From positions 1 to 8,174 of the forward strand of contig JAQVHG010000096.1 of the NCBI GenBank assembly GCA_028696365.1: DNA of 8,174 nucleotides. Reading direction: 5' to 3'. Made by a program: the position numbers and the translations under genes. Positions 1 to 5,779 of this stretch are shown here, piece after piece. Source of the stretch: Methanofollis sp. (lineage in GTDB: Archaea; Halobacteriota; Methanomicrobia; Methanomicrobiales; Methanofollaceae). The stretch's first letter is position 1. Every line of letters starts with the position of its first letter. Below the pieces are notes generated by a model, which worked only from the letters and a program-made list of their open reading frames with translations, was not told the DNA's origin and did not search any database.

Positions 1-1970
1 AGGGCGAGAAGCACGATCATCAGGGCGGTCACCGGATAGAAGTTGAAGGCGATGATCGATGCCGTGATGAAAAAGATCACCCGGATGGTCTCGGCGATCC
101 GGTAGATGGCATAATTTGACATCCTCTGAAACGTCTTCCTGCTCTCGGTGACGGCGTCGATGATGACCGAGATCCCGGGCAGGGTCAAGACGATGTCGGC
201 CGCGGACTTTGCCGCGTCGGTGGCGCCGGCGACCGCGATCCCGGCGTCGGCCTTTTTCAGGGCCGGGGCGTCGTTCACCCCGTCGCCGGTCATCCCCACG
301 ATATGCCCGGACTCCTGGAGGGCGGCGACGATCTCGTACTTGTGCTCTGGGTACACCCCGGCGAAACCGTCCGAGTCTTCGATCATCTGGCCACGTTCTT
401 TTTCCTGGACTCCGGTGAAGGACGACGCCCCGGCGATCCTCTCGCCGAGGTTCAACTTTGCGGCGATCTCTCGGGCGATGGCGATGTGGTCGCCGGTGAG
501 GAGTTTGATCTGCAGCCCCATCGCCTTCGCCTCCGTGATCGTCTCGGCCGAGTCGTCCCGCGGCGGGTCGTACAGGGCGATCAGTCCGGCATACCGCCAC
601 CCCCCTGTAGCATCGGCCCGCGCCACGCCGAGGGTCCGGTAGCCCCGTTCGGCAAAGGCGGCGACGCACCCCTCCACATCGACGCCCCCACCGCCAGTGA
701 GTGCGAAAATCGCCTGGGGCGCACCCTTTGCCGCCATAAATCTGGTCCCGTCCTCCGCCTCCAGCGTTGCCATCGCACGCTTGTCGACCGGATTGAATGG
801 AGTGTATTCCGTCACCCTGACAGCCGCCGCATCTCTCTCGCCGTTGGGCGTGTCTCGAAACCGGGCGATCACCGCATTGTCGATGGGGTCGTTGTCCTCC
901 TCCCGCGAGGCAAGATACGCGAGGAGAAGGATCTCATCCTCTGAAAATTCCTCAAAACCCACCACCTCCGCGACCGTCAGTTCGTTCCTGGTGAGGGTCC
1001 CGGTCTTGTCGACACAGAGCACGTCGACGCCGGCCATCTCCTCGATGGAGACAAGCCTGCTCACGATCGCCTCGCGCCTGGCGAGCGCCATGGCGCCGAC
1101 TGCAAGGGTGGTCGTCAGGACCGCGGGAAGGGCCGCCGGGATCGCCGCCACTGTCAGCACGAGGGCGAACTGGAGAGTCTCGGCAAGACTTTCATGGCGA
1201 AAAAGACCGACGATAAGGATCACAGCGGCCAGGGCAACGGCCAGGGCGATGAGGTAGTCCCCGATCTTGATCACCGCCTTCTGGAAGTGGCTTGGAGTGA
1301 CCGCTTCCCCGACAAGGCCGGTCGTCCGCCCGAAGAAACTCTTCGTCCCGGTGGCAAAGACCAGGCCTTCGGTCTCCCCCTGCCTGATCACAGTCCCCGC
1401 ATACGCGATCTCGCCGCTCTTTTTTGTGACCGGCAACGACTCGCCGGTCAGTGCCGATTCGTCGACGACAAGGTATCCCTCCCCGACGATCTTCGCATCG
1501 GCCGGGACGATGTCGCCGAGCCTGAGCCGTATCATGTCGCCGGGGACGAGTTCCCTGGCAGGCACGTTCCTCCAGTCGCCGTCCCTGAGCACCCGTGCCT
1601 TGAGGGCAAGTCTCTGCTTGAGAAGTTTGATGGCGTTGTCGGCCCTGCCCTCCTGCCAGAACCCGATCCCTGCATTGACGAGGAGGAGGACCAGGATGAC
1701 CAGGAGATCATCCAGGCGGCCCAGCAGTGCAGAGAGGACGATGGCGGCTTCGATCATCCAGGGGATCGGGCCCCAGAAATACATGAGGAAACGGCGGAGA
1801 AGTCCGACCTCGTGTTCGGGGATCTCGTTGTAGCCGGTGTGTTCGAGACGCCGCGCCGCCTCCTCTGTCGTGAGGCCCTGAGGTCCGGTCGAGAGGTGCG
1901 TCTGGAGTTCCTCAACCGATGCCGATCTGGCCTCGTCGTCTGCAATATCGGCGACGTTCCCCCCGCCCAT
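1..1970 (-). CDS. P-type cation-transporting ATPase, plasma-membrane H+-ATPase-like (C-terminus cut by window edge)
   Basis: Reading the minus strand from the ATG at 1970 gives 656 codons without a stop to the window edge. The protein is an ATP-driven cation pump of the cytoplasmic membrane. Visible landmarks: an N-terminal cation-ATPase domain (about residues 18-80), TM1-TM2 (about 68-105), actuator motif TGES (175-178), TM3-TM4 (about 238-295) with IPAALP at 277-282, phosphorylation motif DKTGT with Asp321, nucleotide-binding KGAP (Lys415), hinge TGDGVNDAP (561-569), and TM5 near 618-640. The IPxALPAVLT segment and the following AVGAMALARREAIVSRL resemble proton-efflux (P3A) ATPases of fungi, plants and archaea, so H+ is the likeliest ion; this is family inference. 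About 150 residues (the rest of TM6 to TM10) are expected beyond the edge. The residue before the phosphorylated Asp is Val rather than the common Ser. An in-frame TGA lies 10 bases upstream of the ATG, so this is the first possible start. GGAGG sits only 1 base before the ATG, too close to act as a Shine-Dalgarno site. Together with a TATA element about 25 bases upstream, this suggests a leaderless mRNA. Confidence 0.95.
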   Translation of the reverse strand, partial: MGGGNVADIADDEARSASVEELQTHLSTGPQGLTTEEAARRLEHTGYNEIPEHEVGLLRRFLMYFWGPIPWMIEAAIVLSALLGRLDDLLVILVLLLVNAGIGFWQEGRADNAIKLLKQRLALKARVLRDGDWRNVPARELVPGDMIRLRLGDIVPADAKIVGEGYLVVDESALTGESLPVTKKSGEIAYAGTVIRQGETEGLVFATGTKSFFGRTTGLVGEAVTPSHFQKAVIKIGDYLIALAVALAAVILIVGLFRHESLAETLQFALVLTVAAIPAALPAVLTTTLAVGAMALARREAIVSRLVSIEEMAGVDVLCVDKTGTLTRNELTVAEVVGFEEFSEDEILLLAYLASREEDNDPIDNAVIARFRDTPNGERDAAAVRVTEYTPFNPVDKRAMATLEAEDGTRFMAAKGAPQAIFALTGGGGVDVEGCVAAFAERGYRTLGVARADATGGWRYAGLIALYDPPRDDSAETITEAKAMGLQIKLLTGDHIAIAREIAAKLNLGERIAGASSFTGVQEKERGQMIEDSDGFAGVYPEHKYEIVAALQESGHIVGMTGDGVNDAPALKKADAGIAVAGATDAAKSAADIVLTLPGISVIIDAVTESRKTFQRMSNYAIYRIAETIRVIFFITASIIAFNFYPVTALMIVLLA

Positions 1971-1990
1971 GCCTCCCCCTCAACGATGTG

Positions 1991-2000
1991 TTATATATCA
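1991..2000. promoter_or_regulatory. Shared TATA-like element between divergent ATPase and PfpI genes
   Basis: The sequence TTATATATCA (reverse TGATATATAA) is the only AT-rich block in the 78-base gap between the two divergent genes. On the minus strand its centre lies about 25 bases before the ATPase ATG, which fits a leaderless transcript. On the plus strand it would place a start near 2020, giving a leader of roughly 28 bases for the PfpI gene. The TATATA core is symmetric, so one element could serve both directions, or only one. Assignment rests on spacing and composition alone. Confidence 0.6.
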
Positions 2001-2018
2001 CCTCTCCCATCCTCGTCT

Positions 2019-2037
2019 GCCCGGCACGGCGCCGGGC
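2019..2037. promoter_or_regulatory. Perfect 7-bp inverted repeat in the PfpI leader
   Basis: GCCCGGC (2019-2025) and GCCGGGC (2031-2037) are perfect inverted arms around the 5-base loop ACGGC. The repeat sits at the predicted plus-strand transcription start and ends one base before the AGGAG ribosome site at 2038-2042. It could be a regulator-binding site or an RNA hairpin next to the ribosome site. In GC-rich DNA a short GC palindrome can also arise by chance. Confidence 0.4.
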
Positions 2038-2048
2038 AGGAGATCATC

Positions 2049-2579
2049 ATGAGTCGTATTGCAGTCCTGATCGGGGAGCGGTTTGAGGACTCTGAGTATA
2101 CCGAACCGGTGAAGGCCTTCCGTGCCGCGGGCCACGAGGTCGTCCACCTCGGGCTGAAGAAGGGGAGCACGGTCACCGGGAAGAGGGAGGGAACGAAGGT
2201 GCGGATCGAGCGGGCGGTCGCGGCCGCCGACCCGGGCGACTACGACGCCCTCCTCATCCCTGGAGGATATTCTCCCGACCACCTGCGTGCCTACGACGGC
2301 CCGGTCGAGTTTGTTCGCGCCTTCATGGAGAGTGAGAAACCGGTCTTCGCCATCTGTCATGGGCCGCAACTCCTCATCACGGCACAGGTGATCGAGGGAC
2401 GGCGGGTGACCGGGTGGCGCTCGATCGTGCAGGACCTGAAGAACGCGAGGGCGGAGTTTGTCGACGCCGAGGTGGTGGTGGACGAGAATCTCGTCACCAG
2501 CAGGCGCCCCTCAGACCTCCCGGCCTTCATCGAGGCGTCGCTGAAAATGATGGGAGTGATGGTCGGGCAATCTGCCTGA
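2049..2579 (+). CDS. pfpI: PfpI/YhbO-type DJ-1 superfamily protein (intracellular protease or deglycase)
   Basis: A 176-residue protein with no signal peptide, the usual size for PfpI-family proteins of the class I glutamine amidotransferase-like fold. It opens with RIAVLIGERFEDSEY, where Glu13 matches the conserved acidic partner of the catalytic cysteine. It continues through DALLIPGGYSPDHLR (66-80), and has the nucleophile elbow AICHGPQ with Cys103 and His104. The C-terminal stretch VTSRRPSDLPAF (149-160) is typical of the YhbO/PfpI branch. Family members are described as intracellular peptidases and as repair enzymes for glyoxal-modified proteins and nucleotides; the sequence cannot decide between these roles. 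The start is the ATG at 2049, with AGGAG at 2038-2042 and 6 bases of spacing. The same frame stays open far upstream, but that stretch is antisense to the ATPase and has no family similarity. The gene is divergent from the cation pump and probably monocistronic. Confidence 0.93.
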   Translation: MSRIAVLIGERFEDSEYTEPVKAFRAAGHEVVHLGLKKGSTVTGKREGTKVRIERAVAAADPGDYDALLIPGGYSPDHLRAYDGPVEFVRAFMESEKPVFAICHGPQLLITAQVIEGRRVTGWRSIVQDLKNARAEFVDAEVVVDENLVTSRRPSDLPAFIEASLKMMGVMVGQSA

Positions 2580-2702
2580 AATCCCGTCGAAGTGCACCGT
2601 TTCCTGCGAGTCGATGCGGTGCGTGCCGGGCAGTCGGGAAAAAAATTCTCATTTGGTTGTGTAGAAACCCTCTGGATGTCTCTCTTCAAGTCTCTCGATT
2701 GT
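2580..2702. other. Non-coding 3' flank of the PfpI gene
   Basis: No credible gene lies here. GCACCG (2594-2599) and CGGTGC (2617-2622) are inverted but separated by 17 bases. A 7-A run follows near 2640, the wrong strand for a plus-strand oligo-T terminator. No clear terminator is assigned. Confidence 0.5.
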
Positions 2703-2962
2703 GCCTTCCGGCTCTATCGTGATCCCGGGGGTCCGGGGGGCACTCGCCCCCGGCAAGGAGATGGGGGAAGGCGGTTGAATCGCGCCCGTACCGAGAATTG
2801 GTGAGGGTATCTACAGGGCCGAGATCCTCCGTTACATTTTATCCACAGAGGTCCGAGGGGCTGCCCGCCCCCCGGTGGAGGAGAGCGTTTTGAATTTCTG
2901 AAAGGAAGCACTTTGGTTCGGGGGGATGTTCACCTCAAGAGAGTTTTGGGATATGCTCCATG
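2703..2962 (-). repeat. Rearranged partial copy of the ATCCCAAAACT-ended repeat, reverse orientation
   Basis: Two blocks match the fuller copies at 5431-5757 and 7168-7495. Block one, 2851-2962 read on the minus strand, starts with the end GAGCATATCCCAAAACT and aligns over about 110 bases with the left part of the 5431 copy, sharing tracts such as CTCTCCTCCACCGG and GCCCCTCGGA. Block two, 2703-2772, is the GC hairpin module with arms GCCTTCC (2703-2709) and GGAAGGC (2766-2772) around CCCGGGGGTCCGGGGGG. Block two reads in the plus direction like the other two copies, while block one is inverted, so the two modules are flipped relative to each other. About 78 bases between them (2773-2850) do not align clearly. 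The opposite terminus is missing or too decayed to see. No coding function is supported. Confidence 0.75.
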
Positions 2963-3160
2963 AACATCAACCTGAAGATCCCTTATGAATAATTTTCATC
3001 CAGTATGTCTGAGGCGTACTTTCGCTTCGTGAACAATTCCACAGAACTATTTTTTCAGATCTTCTATACGCCGGGGATTCTTTGTCGGTGATGATTGCCT
3101 GCACCGAGGCGGGGGTTATCGTGCGCTTTCATCAGACTACCGCCGTGATCTCCGCGGTGA
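2963..3160. other. Intergenic region without a recognised gene
   Basis: The first half is AT-rich and the second GC-rich. ACCGC (3139-3143) and GCGGT (3154-3158) form a weak inverted pair just past the 3' end of the minus-strand hydrolase gene, but no T-run follows on that strand. I see no ORF with recognisable content. Confidence 0.5.
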
Positions 3161-3994
3161 TCAATAAAGATCTGCGGGCGATCGCGCCCAGAGTTCCTGC
3201 CGCCGTGCCTCCAGGAGTCTGGGCCGCACCCCCATGTAGGTCGCGGCAGAGATCCCGTCTGCGTCTTCGACCCACCGCAGTCCCCCGACGCTTCTCAGAG
3301 GGTGGTGGTCGATGACGAGCGCGCGAGTGGGGCTCGCGATGCGGTCGGCATGGGTGCGGGCGCGGTCGGCCTCCTCCCAGGTGAGAGAGGGGAGGTACAG
3401 GGGTGGGCCTGAGGTGTAGACGACCGTCGGCCGCCATGCGAGGATCGTCGCGACCGCTTCAGGAGAGAGGAGCTGGGTGTCGGAGGCATGGACAAAACAC
3501 TCGTTCCCCTCCCGCACCGCAACGATCATCACCGACCCGCTCCCTCCGCCGTGGGGGAAGGGGCCGGCGCAGGCGATGACGCCGTCGTCTTCTCCCTTGG
3601 CGGTCGGGAGGGCGCGGCCGAGGGCCTTTACGAACGCTCGCCGCCGTGCCCGCGACCGTCCCGACTGCCCGCTCTCGCCCGGCACCCGGAGCCGGCACCC
3701 TGCCAGCGGCGTGAAGGCGGAGAGAGGGATCTGGAAGGGGTCGGCGTCGGCAAGGGGCATGTGGTCGCCGTGGAAGTGAGTGACGACGACGTCGGTCGCG
3801 TGCGGGAGCCACCCGAGCACCGCCGCCCTCACCCGTTCGGCCGCCTCGGCCTCAAGGGGGTGGGGAGGGAGGCCGACGCGTTTTGGGGCGAGAGCGACGC
3901 CCGGGTCGATGAGCACCGTCCGCTCGGCGGTCAGGACGACGGTCGCCATCGAACGGGCACCCAGGGACTCGGCGCCGAGGAAGAGGACCTGCAT
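3161..3994 (-). CDS. UPF0282 family MBL-fold metallo-hydrolase
   Basis: A 277-residue soluble protein of the metallo-beta-lactamase fold. The opening LFLGAESLGARSMATVV followed by LIDPGVALAPKRVGLPPHP (28-46) is characteristic of the archaeal UPF0282 family. The metal-binding motif THFHGDH gives His73, His75, Asp77 and His78. Further likely ligands are His148 (PFPHGG), Asp172 (HASDTQ) and His230/His231 (IDHH). The C-terminal LLEARRQEL is also typical, so the protein looks complete. The family has no established substrate that I know of; a hydrolase using two divalent metals is inferred from the motif. The ATG at 3994 is chosen because family similarity begins there and AGGTG (4006-4002) sits 7 bases upstream. 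The frame is open back to 4117, but that extension overlaps the tRNA gene and shows no similarity. The gene stands alone on its strand, facing away from tRNA-Gln. Confidence 0.9.
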   Translation of the reverse strand: MQVLFLGAESLGARSMATVVLTAERTVLIDPGVALAPKRVGLPPHPLEAEAAERVRAAVLGWLPHATDVVVTHFHGDHMPLADADPFQIPLSAFTPLAGCRLRVPGESGQSGRSRARRRAFVKALGRALPTAKGEDDGVIACAGPFPHGGGSGSVMIVAVREGNECFVHASDTQLLSPEAVATILAWRPTVVYTSGPPLYLPSLTWEEADRARTHADRIASPTRALVIDHHPLRSVGGLRWVEDADGISAATYMGVRPRLLEARRQELWARSPADLY

Positions 3995-4023
3995 CACGAT
4001 GCACCTGCCAGGGGATGAACGAG

Positions 4024-4032
4024 CATAAATAG
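4024..4032. promoter_or_regulatory. TATA-like element between UPF0282 gene and tRNA-Gln
   Basis: CATAAATAG is the best TATA-like block in the gap. Read on the plus strand it would start transcription near 4052, leaving a tRNA leader of about 44 bases to be trimmed. Read on the minus strand it would start within the ribosome site of the UPF0282 gene, which is less attractive. Direction is therefore uncertain, with a preference for the tRNA. Confidence 0.4.
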
Positions 4033-4095
4033 GATTCAGTCCAATGAATAGAAGGCCTGCCATCTGGATAGCAGGGGCAGTGCGACCGGAAGCAG

Positions 4096-4168
4096 ACCCC
4101 CGTAGTGTAGTGGTCAATCATGCAGGACTTTGGATCCGGCGACGGCGGTTCGAATCCGCCCGGGGGTA
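4096..4168 (+). tRNA. tRNA-Gln (anticodon TTG)
   Basis: A 73-base cloverleaf. The acceptor stem ACCCCCG (4096-4102) pairs fully with CGGGGGT (4161-4167); A4168 is the discriminator and CCA is not encoded. The D arm starts TAGTGT with GTGGTCAAT in the loop region. The anticodon loop is CTTTGGA (4128-4134) with anticodon TTG at 4130-4132, reading CAA and possibly CAG. The T arm GGCGG-TTCGAAT-CCGCC is perfect (4144-4160). The anticodon stem CAGGA/TCCGG has one A-G mismatch at its second pair (4124 with 4138), where I would expect G-C in relatives. There is no intron. A T-run follows at 4175-4181. Confidence 0.95.
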
Positions 4169-4174
4169 CTGGAC

Positions 4175-4181
4175 TTTTTTT
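4175..4181 (+). terminator. Oligo-T terminator of tRNA-Gln
   Basis: Seven consecutive T residues start six bases after the end of the tRNA. Short T-runs are the usual archaeal termination signal for small RNA genes. Confidence 0.75.
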
Positions 4182-4536
4182 GGTGGGGATCTGAACAGGT
4201 GCGTTGTTGTCCGGTTCGGTTGTCGTTGTCTGAAGGATCTTTGAATATCTGGAGTCTGGCGGCGGCGAAGATTATGAACTCTGGGGTTCATGAGGCGGTC
4301 GACCGGCCTCTGCTACTCGCAAGAATCCATGTTTTATTCAACACCTCTCTGGCCTCCTCCGGGGGGGAGGAGTTGGCTATCCTGATATCCTCAGAGAGTC
4401 CTCGGTGGCCCGGAAGGTCTTGGCGACGACCAACTTTGCGAGCCATTCGATCCTCCCCACAAACCTTATCCCTCCACCACGCCAGGACACCCCGGACCGA
4501 CAGGAGATACACACTCCAGGAGGGCAAGGGCAAAAA
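4182..4536. other. Intergenic region ahead of marC, with two small hairpins
   Basis: No gene is supported; the reading frames here lack recognisable content. ATGAAC (4274-4279) and GTTCAT (4286-4291) form a 6-bp inverted repeat. CTCCTCC (4354-4360) and GGAGGAG (4366-4372) form a perfect 7-bp stem with a 5-G loop; this stem contains a Shine-Dalgarno-like and an anti-Shine-Dalgarno-like arm. A weak TATA-like block, AAACCTTATC, lies near 4460-4470, about 70 bases ahead of the marC start. Confidence 0.5.
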
Positions 4537-5163
4537 ATGGACCTGCTGATGATTGCACAGGCGTCGATCGCACTCTTGATGATCACGACGCCGCCTGATC
4601 CCGTAAAGATCCTCTTCTTCAACACCATTGTCGCCAACCGCGAGGAGCGGCGTGCGGCTGCGGCACTGAAGGTGGGGCTGATCGTGGCCGTCATCCTGGG
4701 AGGTTCGGCGCTCGTCGGTCGACAACTCCTTGGCCTCCTTGGCATCAACCTCGGGGCCTTCGGGATCGTCGGGGGCCTGGTGGTGGCGGGCATGGGCTTT
4801 GAGATGCTCTATAATGGTGCGCCGAGCAAGACGCAGGGGAAGGACGTCGAAAAGGAGGGACCGGAGGACGAGGGCAGTCTCATCATGCCGCTCTCGATAC
4901 CTCTCATCGCCGGCCCGGGTGCGATCACGACGGCCATCACCCTCGCCTACCAGGGCAATCAGATCGATCCCCTCATCGCCACGCTCATCGGCGTCGGCGT
5001 GGTGGCCGTCGTCATCTTTGTCTCTATGAACTATCTTGGCGGGTTGATCTCGAAGGTGAGCGAGCGGACGATGGAGTTGTTGTTGCGCATCGGTGGTCTT
5101 GTCCTTGCCACGCTCGGGGTTCAGATCCTTCTTGGGGGGGTTGTGAGGTATTTTGGGATTTAA
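4537..5163 (+). CDS. marC: MarC family integral membrane protein (UPF0056)
   Basis: A 208-residue, very hydrophobic protein with about six membrane helices (roughly 4-30, 43-64, 68-93, 115-137, 144-164, 179-205) and one charged cytoplasmic-type loop at 96-113 (KTQGKDVEKEGPEDEG). The signature PLSIPLIAGPGAITT (118-132) and the N-terminal PxDPVKILFF segment match the MarC family. MarC proteins were once linked to multiple antibiotic resistance, a link later withdrawn. Their substrate is unknown, so only 'inner-membrane protein, possible transporter' is justified. Length is normal for the family. The ATG at 4537 is preferred because the helix pattern starts there; GGAGGG lies at 4519-4524 with a somewhat long 12-base spacing. 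The open frame extends upstream to 4405, but that part is polar, proline-rich and unlike the family. No operon partner is evident. Confidence 0.92.
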   Translation: MDLLMIAQASIALLMITTPPDPVKILFFNTIVANREERRAAAALKVGLIVAVILGGSALVGRQLLGLLGINLGAFGIVGGLVVAGMGFEMLYNGAPSKTQGKDVEKEGPEDEGSLIMPLSIPLIAGPGAITTAITLAYQGNQIDPLIATLIGVGVVAVVIFVSMNYLGGLISKVSERTMELLLRIGGLVLATLGVQILLGGVVRYFGI

Positions 5164-5430
5164 ACCTGGGGATGGAAATATGGGATCTTTAAAATCGCTC
5201 TCTGAACCCCACCCCCACGACGGAGATAGGTGGGGGCGGCGAAGTTTTGCGTTTCTGCCTGTCAATATGTCTTGACAAGAGGGGGCAAGGATCCCCTTAC
5301 ACTCAGAAAGATCTGCTCTGAGCAATTTCCAGGCGGTATGCGTGAGGCGTGCTCTCGACTCATGTTTGAATCTACAGCGCCAAAGAAAATAAAAAAGGTG
5401 TCGTAATTGATGAAGATTATAACAATCATG
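5164..5430. other. Intergenic region between marC and the second repeat copy
   Basis: No credible gene. CCCCCAC (5212-5218) and GTGGGGG (5230-5236) form a perfect 7-bp stem with an 11-base loop about 50 bases past the marC stop, followed by a modestly T-rich stretch; it is the best candidate for the marC 3' end. TGTCAA (5260-5265) and TTGACA (5272-5277) form a second 6-bp inverted repeat. The rest becomes clearly AT-richer towards 5400, marking the change to the accessory-looking right half. Confidence 0.5.
5212..5236 (+). terminator. Possible 3'-end hairpin of marC
   Basis: A perfect 7-bp GC-rich stem with TTTT and TTT groups 9-20 bases downstream. Archaea mostly rely on T-runs rather than hairpins, so this is a weak call. 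Confidence 0.3.
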
Positions 5431-5757
5431 GAGCATATCCCAAAACTCACCCGGGGTGGTCATCTCCTCGAACCGAAGCGCTTCCTTCCAGAAATTTTGA
5501 ACCCTCTCCTCCACCGGCGGGCTGGCCGCCCCTCGGACCCTCCACCGATGAAGATTGGCGGGGGATAACATCCTGCCTTCACGATCATCGCTCTGCCTTC
5601 CCGCCCCAATCGCAATCCCGGGGGTCCGGGGGCAACGCCCCCGGCGCGATGGTGTGGGAAGGCATGAATGCATGGGTGCGCAACAAAAAGGGGAGGATAT
5701 TTTCTCCACATCCACCGCGATCTTCTGAGAGAGGGAGGACTGAAGAGTTTTGGGATG
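5431..5757 (+). repeat. MITE-like repeat, copy A (327 bp) with terminal inverted repeats and internal hairpin
   Basis: The left end GAGCATATCCCAAAACTC and right end GAGTTTTGGGATG share a perfect 12-bp inverted core, ATCCCAAAACTC (5437-5448 with 5745-5756). Inside is a long imperfect hairpin: outer arms TGCCTTCCC (5594-5602) and GGGAAGGCA (5656-5664), inner arms CCGGGGGC (5626-5633) and GCCCCCGG (5637-5644) with loop AAC. A second, degenerate GC block of opposite sense lies near 5510-5545. The copy aligns end to end with 7168-7495, including an identical 39-base tract (5653-5691 with 7389-7427). No transposase is encoded; short minus-strand frames through it are conserved only as far as the DNA is. 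No convincing target-site duplication is visible. Confidence 0.85.
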
Positions 5758-5779
5758 TCCGCATGATGAAATCTAGATC

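Noticed and set aside
148..1833. Several long plus-strand open frames opposite the P-type ATPase (148-642, 303-944, 697-1257, 1267-1833)
   Set aside because: They are antisense to a protein with all P-type ATPase motifs in order; GC-rich codon bias opens frames on the other strand, and their translations are arginine/serine/proline-rich without recognisable domains.
1194..2048. N-terminal extension of the PfpI gene (frame open from 1194)
   Set aside because: The extension is antisense to the ATPase, has no family similarity, and a good ribosome site precedes the ATG at 2049 where the PfpI homology begins.
2638..2652. A-rich run after the PfpI gene as a terminator
   Set aside because: The run is A on the coding strand, so it would be a T-run only for a minus-strand transcript, and no minus-strand gene ends there.
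4150..5625. tRNA-Gln 3' end as an integration site, because CCCGGGGGT recurs in the repeat at about 5617
   Set aside because: The match is only 9 GC-rich bases that belong to the repeat's hairpin; there is no integrase and no longer duplication of the tRNA end.
4288..5715. A 475-codon minus-strand open frame
   Set aside because: It overlaps marC antisense and runs into the repeat; its sequence is low-complexity and charged with no domain, whereas marC on the other strand is clear.
5421..5770. Target-site duplication around copy A (CATG on both sides) and copy B (TTA-like)
   Set aside because: The 4-base match needs shifting of the element ends, the CATG also precedes the third copy, and copy B shows no equivalent; not supported.
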